This document shows positions 1 through 6,656 of a stretch of DNA of 9,666 nucleotides, piece after piece (the stretch's first letter is position 1; every line of letters starts with the position of its first letter). The stretch is from RGIG6904 sp024680835. Its GTDB lineage: Bacteria > Bacillota > Clostridia > Lachnospirales > Lachnospiraceae. Made by a program: the position numbers and the translations under genes. Location: NCBI GenBank assembly GCA_024680835.1, contig JAILBP010000158.1:1-9666 (forward strand), given 5' to 3'. Below the pieces are notes generated by a model. The model had not been told where the DNA came from and made no database searches. It was given only the letters and a program-made list of their open reading frames with translations.

Positions 1-401
1 ATATCAACAAAAGTTGTCTTTATACCGTACTGCGGCAACGTATGCGCAAGAAGGTTATAAGAACCGCCGTAGATCGTCTTCTGGGCTACTATGTGTCCAC
101 CGTTTGCAGCCAGAGCTTCTATGGTGTATGTAATGGCTGCCGCGCCGGATGCCAGCGCCAGTGCCGCGCTTCCGCCCTCTAATGCTGCCAGTCTCTTTTC
201 CAGCACGTCCTGTGTGGAATTTGTAAGTCTACCGTAAATGTTTCCCGCATCCGCAAGTCCGAAACGGTCAGCCGCATGCTTGCTGTTGTGGAAAACATAT
301 GATGTGGTCTGATATATGGGAACTGCCCTGGAATCTGTTGCCGGGTCTGCCTGTTCCTGTCCTACGTGTAACTGTAATGTTTCAAATTTATATTCGCTCA
401 T
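1..401 (-). CDS. metY: O-acetylhomoserine sulfhydrylase (Cys/Met PLP-dependent family), 5' end only
   Basis: Only the first 133 codons are present; the gene runs off the left edge. The protein starts MSEYKFETLQLHVG and has the marks of the Cys/Met-metabolism PLP enzymes: a Y-x-R motif (Y56-G-R58) that holds the cofactor phosphate of the neighbouring subunit, the segment DVLEKRLAALEGG at about 65-77, the phosphate-binding SGAAA loop at 85-89, and YGGSY at 111-115, whose first Tyr usually stacks on the PLP ring. The PLP-binding lysine lies beyond the window. The family makes homocysteine from O-acetylhomoserine and sulfide in the cytoplasm; related members act as gamma-synthases or lyases. The N-terminal LHVGQ...PIYQTTSYVF pattern favours the sulfhydrylase branch. 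The ATG at 399-401 is preceded by an ideal AAGGAGG site at 410-416. Its promoter and leader are listed separately. Confidence 0.88.
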   Translation of the reverse strand, partial: MSEYKFETLQLHVGQEQADPATDSRAVPIYQTTSYVFHNSKHAADRFGLADAGNIYGRLTNSTQDVLEKRLAALEGGSAALALASGAAAITYTIEALAANGGHIVAQKTIYGGSYNLLAHTLPQYGIKTTFVD

Positions 402-632
402 GTTTTTATCCTCCTTATATGCTCCTAAAGATTACCGCTTGTGTTGGATCCTTTAGGACGGTCTGTATTTTCACTCAACTTTCCTTTCAACACCCCGCCA
501 TGGAATATGCCGGGGCGATAAGCATTCGAAAACATGAACTTTTACTGAAACCGTATTTCAATATCTTAAACATAACTAAAGCCTCCCTGTATAACCGCTG
601 TAAGTTCTGTATGAATCCCTCATCAGATCTTA
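402..632 (-). other. Long untranslated leader of metY with several hairpins; no known riboswitch recognised
   Basis: From the predicted start site near 633 to the metY ATG there are about 230 nt without a credible gene. On the minus strand I see three stems. One is TGAAA-TACGG-TTTCA at about 546-560. A second is CGCCCCG with CGGGGTG around a 13-nt loop, at about 491-517. The third is CCTAAAG(G)AT with ATCTTTAGG, closing a 13-15-nt loop just upstream of the ribosome site, at about 423-457. I looked for the S-box/SAM core and the T-box signature AGGGTGGNACCGCG, the usual control elements for methionine genes in Firmicutes, and found neither. No U-run terminator is evident inside the leader. Confidence 0.45.
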
Positions 633-639
633 TGTGCAG

Positions 640-668
640 ATTATATCCCGGGAGGCGATACTTGTAAA
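640..668 (-). promoter_or_regulatory. Sigma-A-type promoter for metY
   Basis: On the minus strand TTTACA (663-668) is followed after exactly 17 bases by a perfect TATAAT (640-645). The expected transcription start is near 633. The elements are 5/6 and 6/6 matches to consensus with optimal spacing, and they face metY. Confidence 0.78.
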
Positions 669-686
669 ATCGCTAATATTTATTAT

Positions 687-711
687 TTGTTATAGACCAG
701 GCCTATAACAA
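687..711. promoter_or_regulatory. 25-bp near-perfect dyad between two genes: operator for metY or terminator of the upstream operon
   Basis: TTGTTATAG and CTATAACAA flank a centre that is itself symmetric apart from one mismatched pair, so 24 of 25 positions obey two-fold symmetry around 699. It lies about 54 to 78 bases upstream of the predicted metY start and 13 bases past the stop codon of the 724-1146 gene. As an RNA it would form a 9-bp stem, but no T-tract follows in the minus direction. I therefore lean towards a protein-binding site, with a weak terminator as the alternative. Confidence 0.5.
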
Positions 712-723
712 GCATTTTCGTCT

Positions 724-1146
724 TTACGGCGCATTTCTGATGGCTTCATCCACATCCGATGCTGCTGTTTTATAGTCTCCGAGACCGTTTCTCAAGACCT
801 CAAGCTTTGCTGCGCAGGCATCCAAACGATCCTTATCTCCCTTTGCCTCATAAATGTGCGCCATGAAAGCATAGTGTGAGTATTCAGCCACGTTCCATAT
901 ATTCTCGTAACCCTCAGGTGCCTCCATTCCGTTAAGACGCTTTACATAATATGTTTCCAATATGTCATTGTAGGCTTTATGGCTAAGTTTGTACTCAAAG
1001 ACCGAGATGAAGCTGTCGTCAGCTGCCTTTTCTTCCTGCTTTTTCACATAATCGAAGGACCCTGCCATATCGACTAATGATATGATAAATACAAGACTTG
1101 CAATGACTATCAGTATATTCATAAAAATCTTCGCTTTTTTATTCAC
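724..1146 (-). CDS. Small single-pass membrane protein, second copy of the module (gene D)
   Basis: This 140-residue protein is not one I recognise. I chose the GTG at 1144-1146 because AGGAGGTG lies 7 bases upstream and because the start then overlaps the preceding stop as GTGAATAA, matching the ATGATTAA junction of the first module. A longer reading from 1230 would extend deep into the upstream gene. It begins with a few positive residues and one membrane helix (about 7-26), so the rest is probably outside the membrane. The outer part is helical. Its C-terminal half (AFMAHIYEAKGDKDRLDACA and on) resembles a single TPR-like helical pair. It aligns with the 1901-2317 product from the N-terminal helix to the final D-x-x-x-x-I-x-x-A segment, so the two are paralogues. 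Last gene of the four-gene cluster. Confidence 0.82.
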   Translation of the reverse strand: MNKKAKIFMNILIVIASLVFIISLVDMAGSFDYVKKQEEKAADDSFISVFEYKLSHKAYNDILETYYVKRLNGMEAPEGYENIWNVAEYSHYAFMAHIYEAKGDKDRLDACAAKLEVLRNGLGDYKTAASDVDEAIRNAP

Positions 1147-1897
1147 GTCCGAACACCTCCTCCAGGCGCACGCCTTTTTTTGCCTGTGAAAGATCCAGAA
1201 ACTCCGCCACCTCTGCATCATCCATATCAAAATATGCTTTCATGGCTATCTTAAGCTCCTCTTCCATATCCTTCATATACGCCAGATATTTGGGATCTTT
1301 TTCACTTTCTCTCTGCGCCTCAAAGACCTCGTAGAATTCATCAAGATACATACAGAAATTGCTGATGTCCGTATCCAGTTTGTCGAAATACTCGCCATCG
1401 GTAGACCGCAGTACTATTCTTTCCATATGATGTATACACTCGTAATAGCATCTTGCCACATGTTTGACACACCTGAACCGGTCAAATTCGGTTGAATACG
1501 CAGTCCAGATCTCATGAGCGTACATGAAACTCACACACTCCACATAATCTCCCCTCTCCAGATACGTATCCATTTCAGTGGCATATGTGTCGGCGTTTTT
1601 CTCGGAGTCCCGTCTTACTGCCTCCTCATTGTCATGATCGGCGTAATTATATGATGATACCACAGACATTACGATGATGCCGATCACGAGAGCGATCAGT
1701 ATTGCTGCCCTCCTGCCAAGCCCCCTGTATCTTTTGGCTGACCGGATGTCTTTCCTCTCGCTCTTACTCAGTTCCTCGATCTTTTCGTCATATTCTTCTT
1801 TTTCTGCAGGTGCATACGCAGTACCGCAATACGGGCATCTTACCTGATCCGCGTCAAACTCCGCCCCGCAGCTTGCACATATTATCATCTTAGCCAT
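1139..1897 (-). CDS. Zinc-ribbon single-pass membrane protein, second copy of the module (gene C)
   Basis: The 252-residue product has an N-terminal zinc ribbon with C7-x2-C10 and C21-x2-C24, a charged linker, one membrane helix at about 63-82, and a mostly helical C-terminal domain. The basic stretch RSAKRYRGLGRR before the helix predicts that the ribbon is inside and the large domain outside the cell. It aligns along its length with the 2310-3047 product: the same ten-residue gap between the cysteine pairs, YLERGDYVECVSFMYAHEI against YLDDGDYMGFLAFMDYHNI, and MDDAEVAEFL against MDDAKREEFL. The ATG at 1895-1897 has GGAG six bases upstream; the ATG three codons later would be too far from it. 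It starts three bases after the preceding stop (TGATATATG), so translation is probably coupled. The molecular function is unknown; other Firmicutes have membrane proteins of similar ribbon-helix-outer-domain layout. Confidence 0.87.
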   Translation of the reverse strand: MAKMIICASCGAEFDADQVRCPYCGTAYAPAEKEEYDEKIEELSKSERKDIRSAKRYRGLGRRAAILIALVIGIIVMSVVSSYNYADHDNEEAVRRDSEKNADTYATEMDTYLERGDYVECVSFMYAHEIWTAYSTEFDRFRCVKHVARCYYECIHHMERIVLRSTDGEYFDKLDTDISNFCMYLDEFYEVFEAQRESEKDPKYLAYMKDMEEELKIAMKAYFDMDDAEVAEFLDLSQAKKGVRLEEVFGRE

Positions 1898-1900
1898 ATA

Positions 1901-2317
1901 TCACTCCACAACTGCCCTTTCAATACTACTGTCCATCTTATCGAACACACTGCTCTGTCCCGGATAATCCGCACGGATTGCCGCAAGTCTCTCATCGCAT
2001 TTTTTCAGAGTGTCTGCGTCCCCGTCAGCCTCGAATATCCTCCGCTGAAACAGAAGATCTGCGTATTCACCCATTGCAAAACATTCCGCATACTCCTCCT
2101 TTATCTCTGCCCCACCTCTCACAGGATGAGACAGCGCCGCCACTGTACCGTAATTTTCCATATCCAGGTACATATTGATACTGTCAGGCCGGATGGTATC
2201 TTTTTCAACATAACTGAATTTCAATTTCTCGGCGGCTCCCACTATACCTACCACCAGAACTACCGCCAAAATGGCATTTACTGCCAGCGAAGCTATGAAC
2301 ACAATCTTTTTAATCAT
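1901..2317 (-). CDS. Small single-pass membrane protein, first copy of the module (gene B)
   Basis: The 138-residue product starts MIKKIVFIASLAVN and has one long membrane helix at about 4-29, either an uncleaved anchor or a signal sequence without an obvious lipobox or signal peptidase site. The outer portion (30-138) is acidic and helical, ending in a helix-turn-helix segment (LLFQRRIFEADGDADTLKKC and on) that looks TPR-like. It is paralogous to the 724-1146 product. The ATG at 2315-2317 overlaps the end of the upstream zinc-ribbon gene as ATGATTAA, an 8-base overlap. I do not recognise the family. The fixed pairing with a zinc-ribbon gene, seen twice here, suggests the two products work together in the membrane. 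Confidence 0.85.
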   Translation of the reverse strand: MIKKIVFIASLAVNAILAVVLVVGIVGAAEKLKFSYVEKDTIRPDSINMYLDMENYGTVAALSHPVRGGAEIKEEYAECFAMGEYADLLFQRRIFEADGDADTLKKCDERLAAIRADYPGQSSVFDKMDSSIERAVVE

Positions 2318-3047
2318 CGATCAATTCCTCCAGATATGCCTCCTGTCCGTTTATGGAATCCGCCAGAAATTCCTCTCTTTTAGCATCATCCATTCCAAGA
2401 TATATCTTCAATATAATGTCCGCCTTCTCTCTCATGTCATATATATAATCCCTGTACAGATCCGCATCAATCTCTGAGGCTTTGTACCCGAATTCATGAT
2501 AAAAATCATTTATGGACATCCTGCAGTTAAAAACATCATTTTCCGGGCTGTACCACCCGGCATCCTCTCCATGTACTCTGAAGCTCTCCACATCGGACAA
2601 TAAATCCCCATAATAATCCGCCATGTGTGCGACAAGACCAAGATCTTCGTACGGCTCCCTGTACTCTGCGATATTATGATAATCCATGAAGGCCAGAAAT
2701 CCCATGTAATCTCCGTCGTCAAGATACTGTCTGATCTCTGCCCGATACTCTTCGGATTTTTGTATTGACTCGTTCTGTTTTGCGTCACTTTGAAAATGAT
2801 AAGCGTTGTCTTTGATATAAAAAACTACGCTCACTCCCACCACAAGTGCTATCAGTATTATCATATTGATAACCAGCGGCATATTGCGTGATATACTAAC
2901 CACAAGTTTCCTTTGGGCTTTTTTCGTGCGATTCTCCTGTTTTTCCATATCAGCCTGAAGATCTGCCGTTTTAAGGTTCCTGCTGCCGCAATATGCACAT
3001 ACCTTGTCTGTCAGTGCGATCTCCGCTCCACAGTTTACACATTTCAT
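2310..3047 (-). CDS. Zinc-ribbon single-pass membrane protein, first copy of the module (gene A)
   Basis: The 245-residue product opens with a zinc ribbon (C3-x2-C6, C17-x2-C20), then a basic linker (NRTKKAQRKL), a membrane helix at about 57-78, and a helical outer domain. The positive-inside rule puts the ribbon in the cytoplasm and residues 80-245 outside. It is the first gene of the tight four-gene cluster and is paralogous to the 1139-1897 product. The ATG at 3045-3047 is preceded by GAGGAA with good spacing. No convincing promoter is visible in the roughly 95 bases between the upstream terminator and the ATG; a perfect CCACG/CGTGG stem sits in that leader. The function is unknown; a sensory or envelope-scaffold role would fit the layout but is inference. 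Confidence 0.87.
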   Translation of the reverse strand: MKCVNCGAEIALTDKVCAYCGSRNLKTADLQADMEKQENRTKKAQRKLVVSISRNMPLVINMIILIALVVGVSVVFYIKDNAYHFQSDAKQNESIQKSEEYRAEIRQYLDDGDYMGFLAFMDYHNIAEYREPYEDLGLVAHMADYYGDLLSDVESFRVHGEDAGWYSPENDVFNCRMSINDFYHEFGYKASEIDADLYRDYIYDMREKADIILKIYLGMDDAKREEFLADSINGQEAYLEELIDD

Positions 3048-3141
3048 CTTCTGTTCCTCACATTTTTACTCAGACGGCTCCGCTTTTGTCCACGGTTATC
3101 TACTCGTGGCAACGGCTTTAATACCCATCTTGTTGTCACAC

Positions 3142-3174
3142 AATAAAAGACAGGAAAGATTCCCCTTCCTGTCT
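3142..3174 (-). terminator. Rho-independent terminator after the sigma-28-driven small gene
   Basis: On the minus strand AGACAGGAA pairs perfectly with TTCCTGTCT across a 9-base loop, followed by TTTATTG. It lies 20 bases past the stop of the 3194-3454 gene and separates it from the zinc-ribbon cluster. The T-tract is imperfect, so some read-through is possible. Confidence 0.78.
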
Positions 3175-3193
3175 CATAAAGATCATATTATTT

Positions 3194-3454
3194 TCAAAAA
3201 TCGAAGTTTTCCGCACCGCGTACAGATGTAGGATTAACTGCCTGAAGCTGTTTAACTCTCACCGAACCATCACTGTTGCTCTGTGACTGATATACGACCC
3301 CTGCCATCTCCTGTCTTGCGCGGGTATTGCCGGTCTTCTCAACCTTTGTATCTTCAGCACTATGTGCATGCACATTCGTAAGGTTATCTGTATTCAGTTT
3401 TATCGGGCTATATGTAAATCCTCCAAATGAAGGACCGATTCCTGAAATGTTCAT
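3194..3454 (-). CDS. Unrecognised 86-residue protein of the probable flagellar (sigma-28) regulon
   Basis: I do not recognise this protein. It starts MNISGIGPSFGGFTYSPIKL and is rich in Ser, Asn, Thr and Gln, with no cysteine, no membrane helix and no clear signal peptide. The stop is followed by a terminator, so it is a single-gene unit. I place the start at the ATG at 3452-3454. An upstream in-frame GTG at 3467-3469 would sit almost on the predicted transcription start and would include the GAGGAA ribosome site. The opening residues faintly resemble the start of the anti-sigma factor FlgM (MKI-x-x-x-G), but the FlgM C-terminal sigma-binding helices are absent. The promoter says it is made with late flagellar genes; a motility or chemotaxis accessory role is inference. 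Confidence 0.72.
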   Translation of the reverse strand: MNISGIGPSFGGFTYSPIKLNTDNLTNVHAHSAEDTKVEKTGNTRARQEMAGVVYQSQSNSDGSVRVKQLQAVNPTSVRGAENFDF

Positions 3455-3478
3455 AGGCTTTTTCCTCACTTGATATCT

Positions 3479-3505
3479 TTATCGGAGTATCGACCGGAAA
3501 CTTTA
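3479..3505 (-). promoter_or_regulatory. Sigma-28 (FliA/SigD) flagellar promoter
   Basis: The minus strand reads TAAAGTTT (3498-3505), 11 bases, then TCCGATAA (3479-3486). The known consensus for flagellar sigma-28 is TAAAGTTT-N11-GCCGATAA, so 15 of 16 defined positions and the spacing match. The start site would fall near 3472, giving a leader of about 18 nt that contains the GAGGAA ribosome site of the 86-residue gene. Confidence 0.85.
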
Positions 3506-3557
3506 TACCTAAATTATAAAATTTCGGTCTGAAATCTGCTCCTGTATATTATATACG

Positions 3558-3581
3558 AAAAAACCCGCCCTGAAAAAAGGG
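3558..3581 (-). terminator. Possible weak terminator after nrdR
   Basis: Just past the nrdR stop the minus strand has CCCT, a 6-base loop, AGGG, then CGGG and a run of six T. The stem is only 4 bp, so the hairpin is weak although the T-run and position are right. Confidence 0.4.
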
Positions 3582-3589
3582 AAAATATC

Positions 3590-4039
3590 TTACTTAAGGA
3601 ATTTTTTTAGTTCTTCCATGAAGGTATTGACATCCTTGAACTCCCTGTAAACAGACGCAAAACGCACATATGCAACCGCGTTCAGGTCCTTCAGGCGCTC
3701 CATTATGAGCTCGCCGATGAGGATAGACGGTATCTCCTTTTCCTCTCTGGCATATATCTCCGTCTCAACGGAATCTATAAGTTCCTTCATGTCATTGGCG
3801 GATACGGGAAGCTTATGGCATGCCCTTAATACACCGGCCTCAACCTTAGAGCGGTCATATGGCTCTCTGACAGAATCTTTCTTTACGATTATCAGCGGGA
3901 TGGTCTCTATCTTCTCATAGGTGGTAAAACGTTTCTCGCATACATCGCAGACGCGACGCCTTCTGATGGAATTATTGTCATCCGCCGGTCTTGAATCTAT
4001 AACTCTGGTGTCATCGCTTGAACAATATGGGCATTTCAT
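3590..4039 (-). CDS. nrdR: Transcriptional repressor NrdR
   Basis: NrdR represses ribonucleotide reductase genes by binding NrdR boxes, with ATP or dATP occupancy as the signal. The 149-residue product has the full family architecture. The N-terminal zinc ribbon has C3-x2-C6 and C31-x2-C34, with the conserved V-I-D-S-R-P segment at 13-18 and an RRRR run at 26-29. An ATP-cone domain follows at about 49-139, including VKKD, REPYDRSK, LRAC and the AYVRFASVYREFKD stretch. Length is normal for the family. The ATG is preceded by GGAGGAG seven bases upstream and overlaps the stop of the c-di-GMP gene as ATGA, so it is probably translated from the same mRNA. No NrdR target gene is in the window. Confidence 0.97.
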   Translation of the reverse strand: MKCPYCSSDDTRVIDSRPADDNNSIRRRRVCDVCEKRFTTYEKIETIPLIIVKKDSVREPYDRSKVEAGVLRACHKLPVSANDMKELIDSVETEIYAREEKEIPSILIGELIMERLKDLNAVAYVRFASVYREFKDVNTFMEELKKFLK

Positions 4040-6606
4040 CTCACTTCTCCTCCGTGTATCCTGTGATATTCTTCTTTCATGGCATACATCTTCTCGTCCG
4101 CAACGCTCATGCAGTCCTCAATAGTGAGTTCTGCTGTGGGTCTGTCGTAATAAAGGCCGTACGAAAAGCTGATGGTGAAAGGCTGATTGACTTCCTCGTT
4201 CTCCTCTGCAAGATAATCCAGTATCTTCTCGTCTATCTTGGCTTTATAACCTGCCTCCGGCATACCGCTGATACCCACATACACAAACTCATCGCCTCCG
4301 ATGCGGGCTACGATATCCGGATCTATGCACATCTTCTGAAGCACGTGGCTTACACCAACAATGGCAATATCTCCGGCCAGGTGTCCGTGGTTATCATTGA
4401 TGGTCTTTAAGCCGTTTAAGTCACAGACCAGATATGCAAGCTTCTTTTTCTCCGTTATGGCACGGTTTACAAGATTGACGAAATAATACTCCAGACCCTC
4501 ACGGTTGTAAACGCCGGTCATATCATCCGTGATACCATGCTTGAACAAAACGTCATTCTGTTTGCTGAGTCTGTCGACAAGCTGATCCCTCTGGGCGTTT
4601 GCCTCTATCTGGCGCCTGCTTCGGTCATTGATGTCGCGCATCATGTACAAGAACCTGTTGATGTCTATCTCCGTGATGATAACTTCAAAATAGAAATCAG
4701 GCTGTCCCGGGAATACAAACTTAGATTCGAAGGTCATCTCCGAACTGTTCTTGAGCATTGATCTCATATTGGCAACCGATGAACTGTTGCGCACATTCTC
4801 ACGCTCTTCCTCCGGCACAAACTGCAGCATATCCATACGATACTGGGTGTAGCTGGCAGTCTCGAAGCGGTAATTGTCGATATTGCGGGACCTGTATATC
4901 TCGGTGCAATGATCTTTTAAGGTGTCCACCACCATAATCTGCTGGAAAGCATCCTTCAGAGCTTCATATTGATCCAGTTCTATGACTTTCTGCTGCTCTA
5001 TCTCACGCTTGTCAAGCTGTTTTTCCTTGCGGTGGGCTATGAGATATAAAACTTCCGATGTTGCCGCACACAGCATTGCAAATATCAGCACCACTACAGC
5101 AGGCATCGTCAGTATTCCGGACTTTTTGGTAATGGCAATACCCACCATGTAGGCAACGGACATAAGCGCTACCGCTATCGTAGGCAGAATCATCCATGTA
5201 GCATGCAACAGCTTCTTGGCAGTATTGCTGCCCTTTAAGAATACACGCTCCTTGCGCCTGTACGCCTCCGCCATACCGATGATATCACCACTCTGAACTG
5301 CATTGGAATCATATGCCGTAGTCCTGATATCCATATGGAAATGCGGTTCAAAAGCACCGGGTTCCACCGGACGACCGAAGACATATCCCTGTATATAATC
5401 CGGGTCCTCTGTCGCAAAGACTGTGATCTCCTCCATAGTCTCCACGCCCTCAAGACATATGGTCATATCAAGGGTATGCACAATATCTATGATGCGTCGC
5501 AAAAGCTCAAACTCTGTTTTATTCTCCAAAGCTTCATTGATGAAGGTCTTATCGAGCTTCACCATATCGATACCGTAATCCTTGAGGTATACGAAGTTTG
5601 AATAGCCCGTTCCGAAATCATCGAGAGCCACATGAAAACCGACTTCATGGAGCCTTCTGATGAGCGTTGTAAGCCATTGGCGGTTCAGGACCAGGCCGGA
5701 CTCCGTGATCTCGAAGACGATATTATGCGGGTCCACCTCGGTCTCTGCCACGCATTCCATTATCTGGTCAAAAATATTCTCCTGATTGAGCTGTATAAAC
5801 GAAAGGTTTATATGTATATCAAATCCCGGTGAGCGTTTCTGCCATTCCTTGCACTGCTTCATGACAGTCAACATTATAAACTTACCGACCGGAACTATCA
5901 GACCAGTCTCCTCCAATATCGGGATGAAAACAGCCGGTGAGGCATTGTGATAGTTTTCGTTTTTCCATCTCAAGAGCGCCTCTGCCCCGGTAACCTTATT
6001 GGTCTCAAGGGATACAAGCGGCTGGTATACTATAAAAAATCCCCTGCACTTATCTCTGACGCAATCCTCCAGCGTCAGTCTGAAATTAACGCCCTCTATA
6101 TATATGTCATAATCCTGCTTTGAGAATGTAGTATAAGCATACCTTCCTTTGCCACAGGATTCACTGGTGGCAAATGTCACAAATGAATGAAGCTGTGCGT
6201 AATTGTCCGCATCCTCCGGGAACTTCACTATACCCGCCACAAGGTTACACACATAGCCAACACCGCTCTTTTCTTTTCGCTGTTCGAAGAGATTGACTAT
6301 CTCCTTGAACACATTCTCGGCGCTGGCACACTCCTCCGCCCCCATGAACACGATCTCAAAAGCATCCTCATGCTCGATCTTGAAGATCATGTCCGAGTGG
6401 ATCGTATCAGCTGCGCACTGCATGACATATTCAAGCGTCGCATCCTTTGCCTCATGCTCCCTGCCCTTACAGTATTCGTCAAGATGCTCGATCTTGATCT
6501 GCAGGATGCACCCCGTCGCATCCTCCGACTGTGTCAGGTAAGTATTCAGCAGCATGCTCAGCCTGTCCTGATTTTTAACCTTAGCAAGCGAAATGCTGTC
6601 TGCCAT
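4036..6606 (-). CDS. Membrane c-di-GMP protein: degenerate GGDEF, EAL, two membrane helices, PAS-like region, GGDEF
   Basis: The 856-residue product carries both enzyme types of c-di-GMP turnover in an unusual order. Residues about 10-165 look like a GGDEF fold whose signature has decayed to HEDAF (79-83). Residues about 185-420 form an EAL phosphodiesterase with the expected residues present: E209-A-L, N267 in INLS, E299 in FEITES, D329-D330 in DDFGTG, K350 in VKLD, E386 in EGVET and Q406 in QGYVFGRP. Two membrane helices follow at about 468-492 and 499-524, then a PAS-like stretch (about 545-660), a short coiled segment, and a canonical GGDEF domain with DLNGLKTIND (729-738) and G770-GDEF. 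The inhibitory I-site should read R-x-x-D at 761-764, but residue 761 is Ile. Both activities look possible; which dominates cannot be read from sequence. The ATG has GGGGGAA upstream. It lies 50 bp after ychF and overlaps nrdR by 4 bp. Confidence 0.93.
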   Translation of the reverse strand: MADSISLAKVKNQDRLSMLLNTYLTQSEDATGCILQIKIEHLDEYCKGREHEAKDATLEYVMQCAADTIHSDMIFKIEHEDAFEIVFMGAEECASAENVFKEIVNLFEQRKEKSGVGYVCNLVAGIVKFPEDADNYAQLHSFVTFATSESCGKGRYAYTTFSKQDYDIYIEGVNFRLTLEDCVRDKCRGFFIVYQPLVSLETNKVTGAEALLRWKNENYHNASPAVFIPILEETGLIVPVGKFIMLTVMKQCKEWQKRSPGFDIHINLSFIQLNQENIFDQIMECVAETEVDPHNIVFEITESGLVLNRQWLTTLIRRLHEVGFHVALDDFGTGYSNFVYLKDYGIDMVKLDKTFINEALENKTEFELLRRIIDIVHTLDMTICLEGVETMEEITVFATEDPDYIQGYVFGRPVEPGAFEPHFHMDIRTTAYDSNAVQSGDIIGMAEAYRRKERVFLKGSNTAKKLLHATWMILPTIAVALMSVAYMVGIAITKKSGILTMPAVVVLIFAMLCAATSEVLYLIAHRKEKQLDKREIEQQKVIELDQYEALKDAFQQIMVVDTLKDHCTEIYRSRNIDNYRFETASYTQYRMDMLQFVPEEERENVRNSSSVANMRSMLKNSSEMTFESKFVFPGQPDFYFEVIITEIDINRFLYMMRDINDRSRRQIEANAQRDQLVDRLSKQNDVLFKHGITDDMTGVYNREGLEYYFVNLVNRAITEKKKLAYLVCDLNGLKTINDNHGHLAGDIAIVGVSHVLQKMCIDPDIVARIGGDEFVYVGISGMPEAGYKAKIDEKILDYLAEENEEVNQPFTISFSYGLYYDRPTAELTIEDCMSVADEKMYAMKEEYHRIHGGEVR

Positions 6607-6656
6607 AGATTTCCCCCAATATTACCTTAAGCTATAACAAATCCGGCAAAATTACG

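Noticed and set aside
601..657. GCCTCCC/GGGAGGC stem enclosing about 60 nt as part of a riboswitch before metY
   Set aside because: One arm lies within the promoter spacer, upstream of the predicted start site, so both arms would not be in the same metY transcript unless an earlier start is used.
299..667. 122-codon plus-strand open frame over the metY start and leader
   Set aside because: It covers the antisense of metY and its promoter, has no ribosome site, and the metY frame is far better supported.
724..1230. 168-codon version of the last cluster gene starting at 1230
   Set aside because: The extra N-terminal part overlaps the upstream gene, has no ribosome site, and has no match in the paralogue at 1901-2317.
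3194..3454. The small sigma-28 gene as the anti-sigma factor FlgM
   Set aside because: The first residues are faintly similar and the promoter and size fit, but the C-terminal sigma-binding helices (the K-I-A-x-x-I-I-x-x-Y pattern) are missing.
6607..6656. Separate promoter for the c-di-GMP gene in the 50-bp gap after ychF
   Set aside because: No pair of -35 and -10 hexamers with proper spacing was found; TTGCCG and TAATAT are 19 bases apart.
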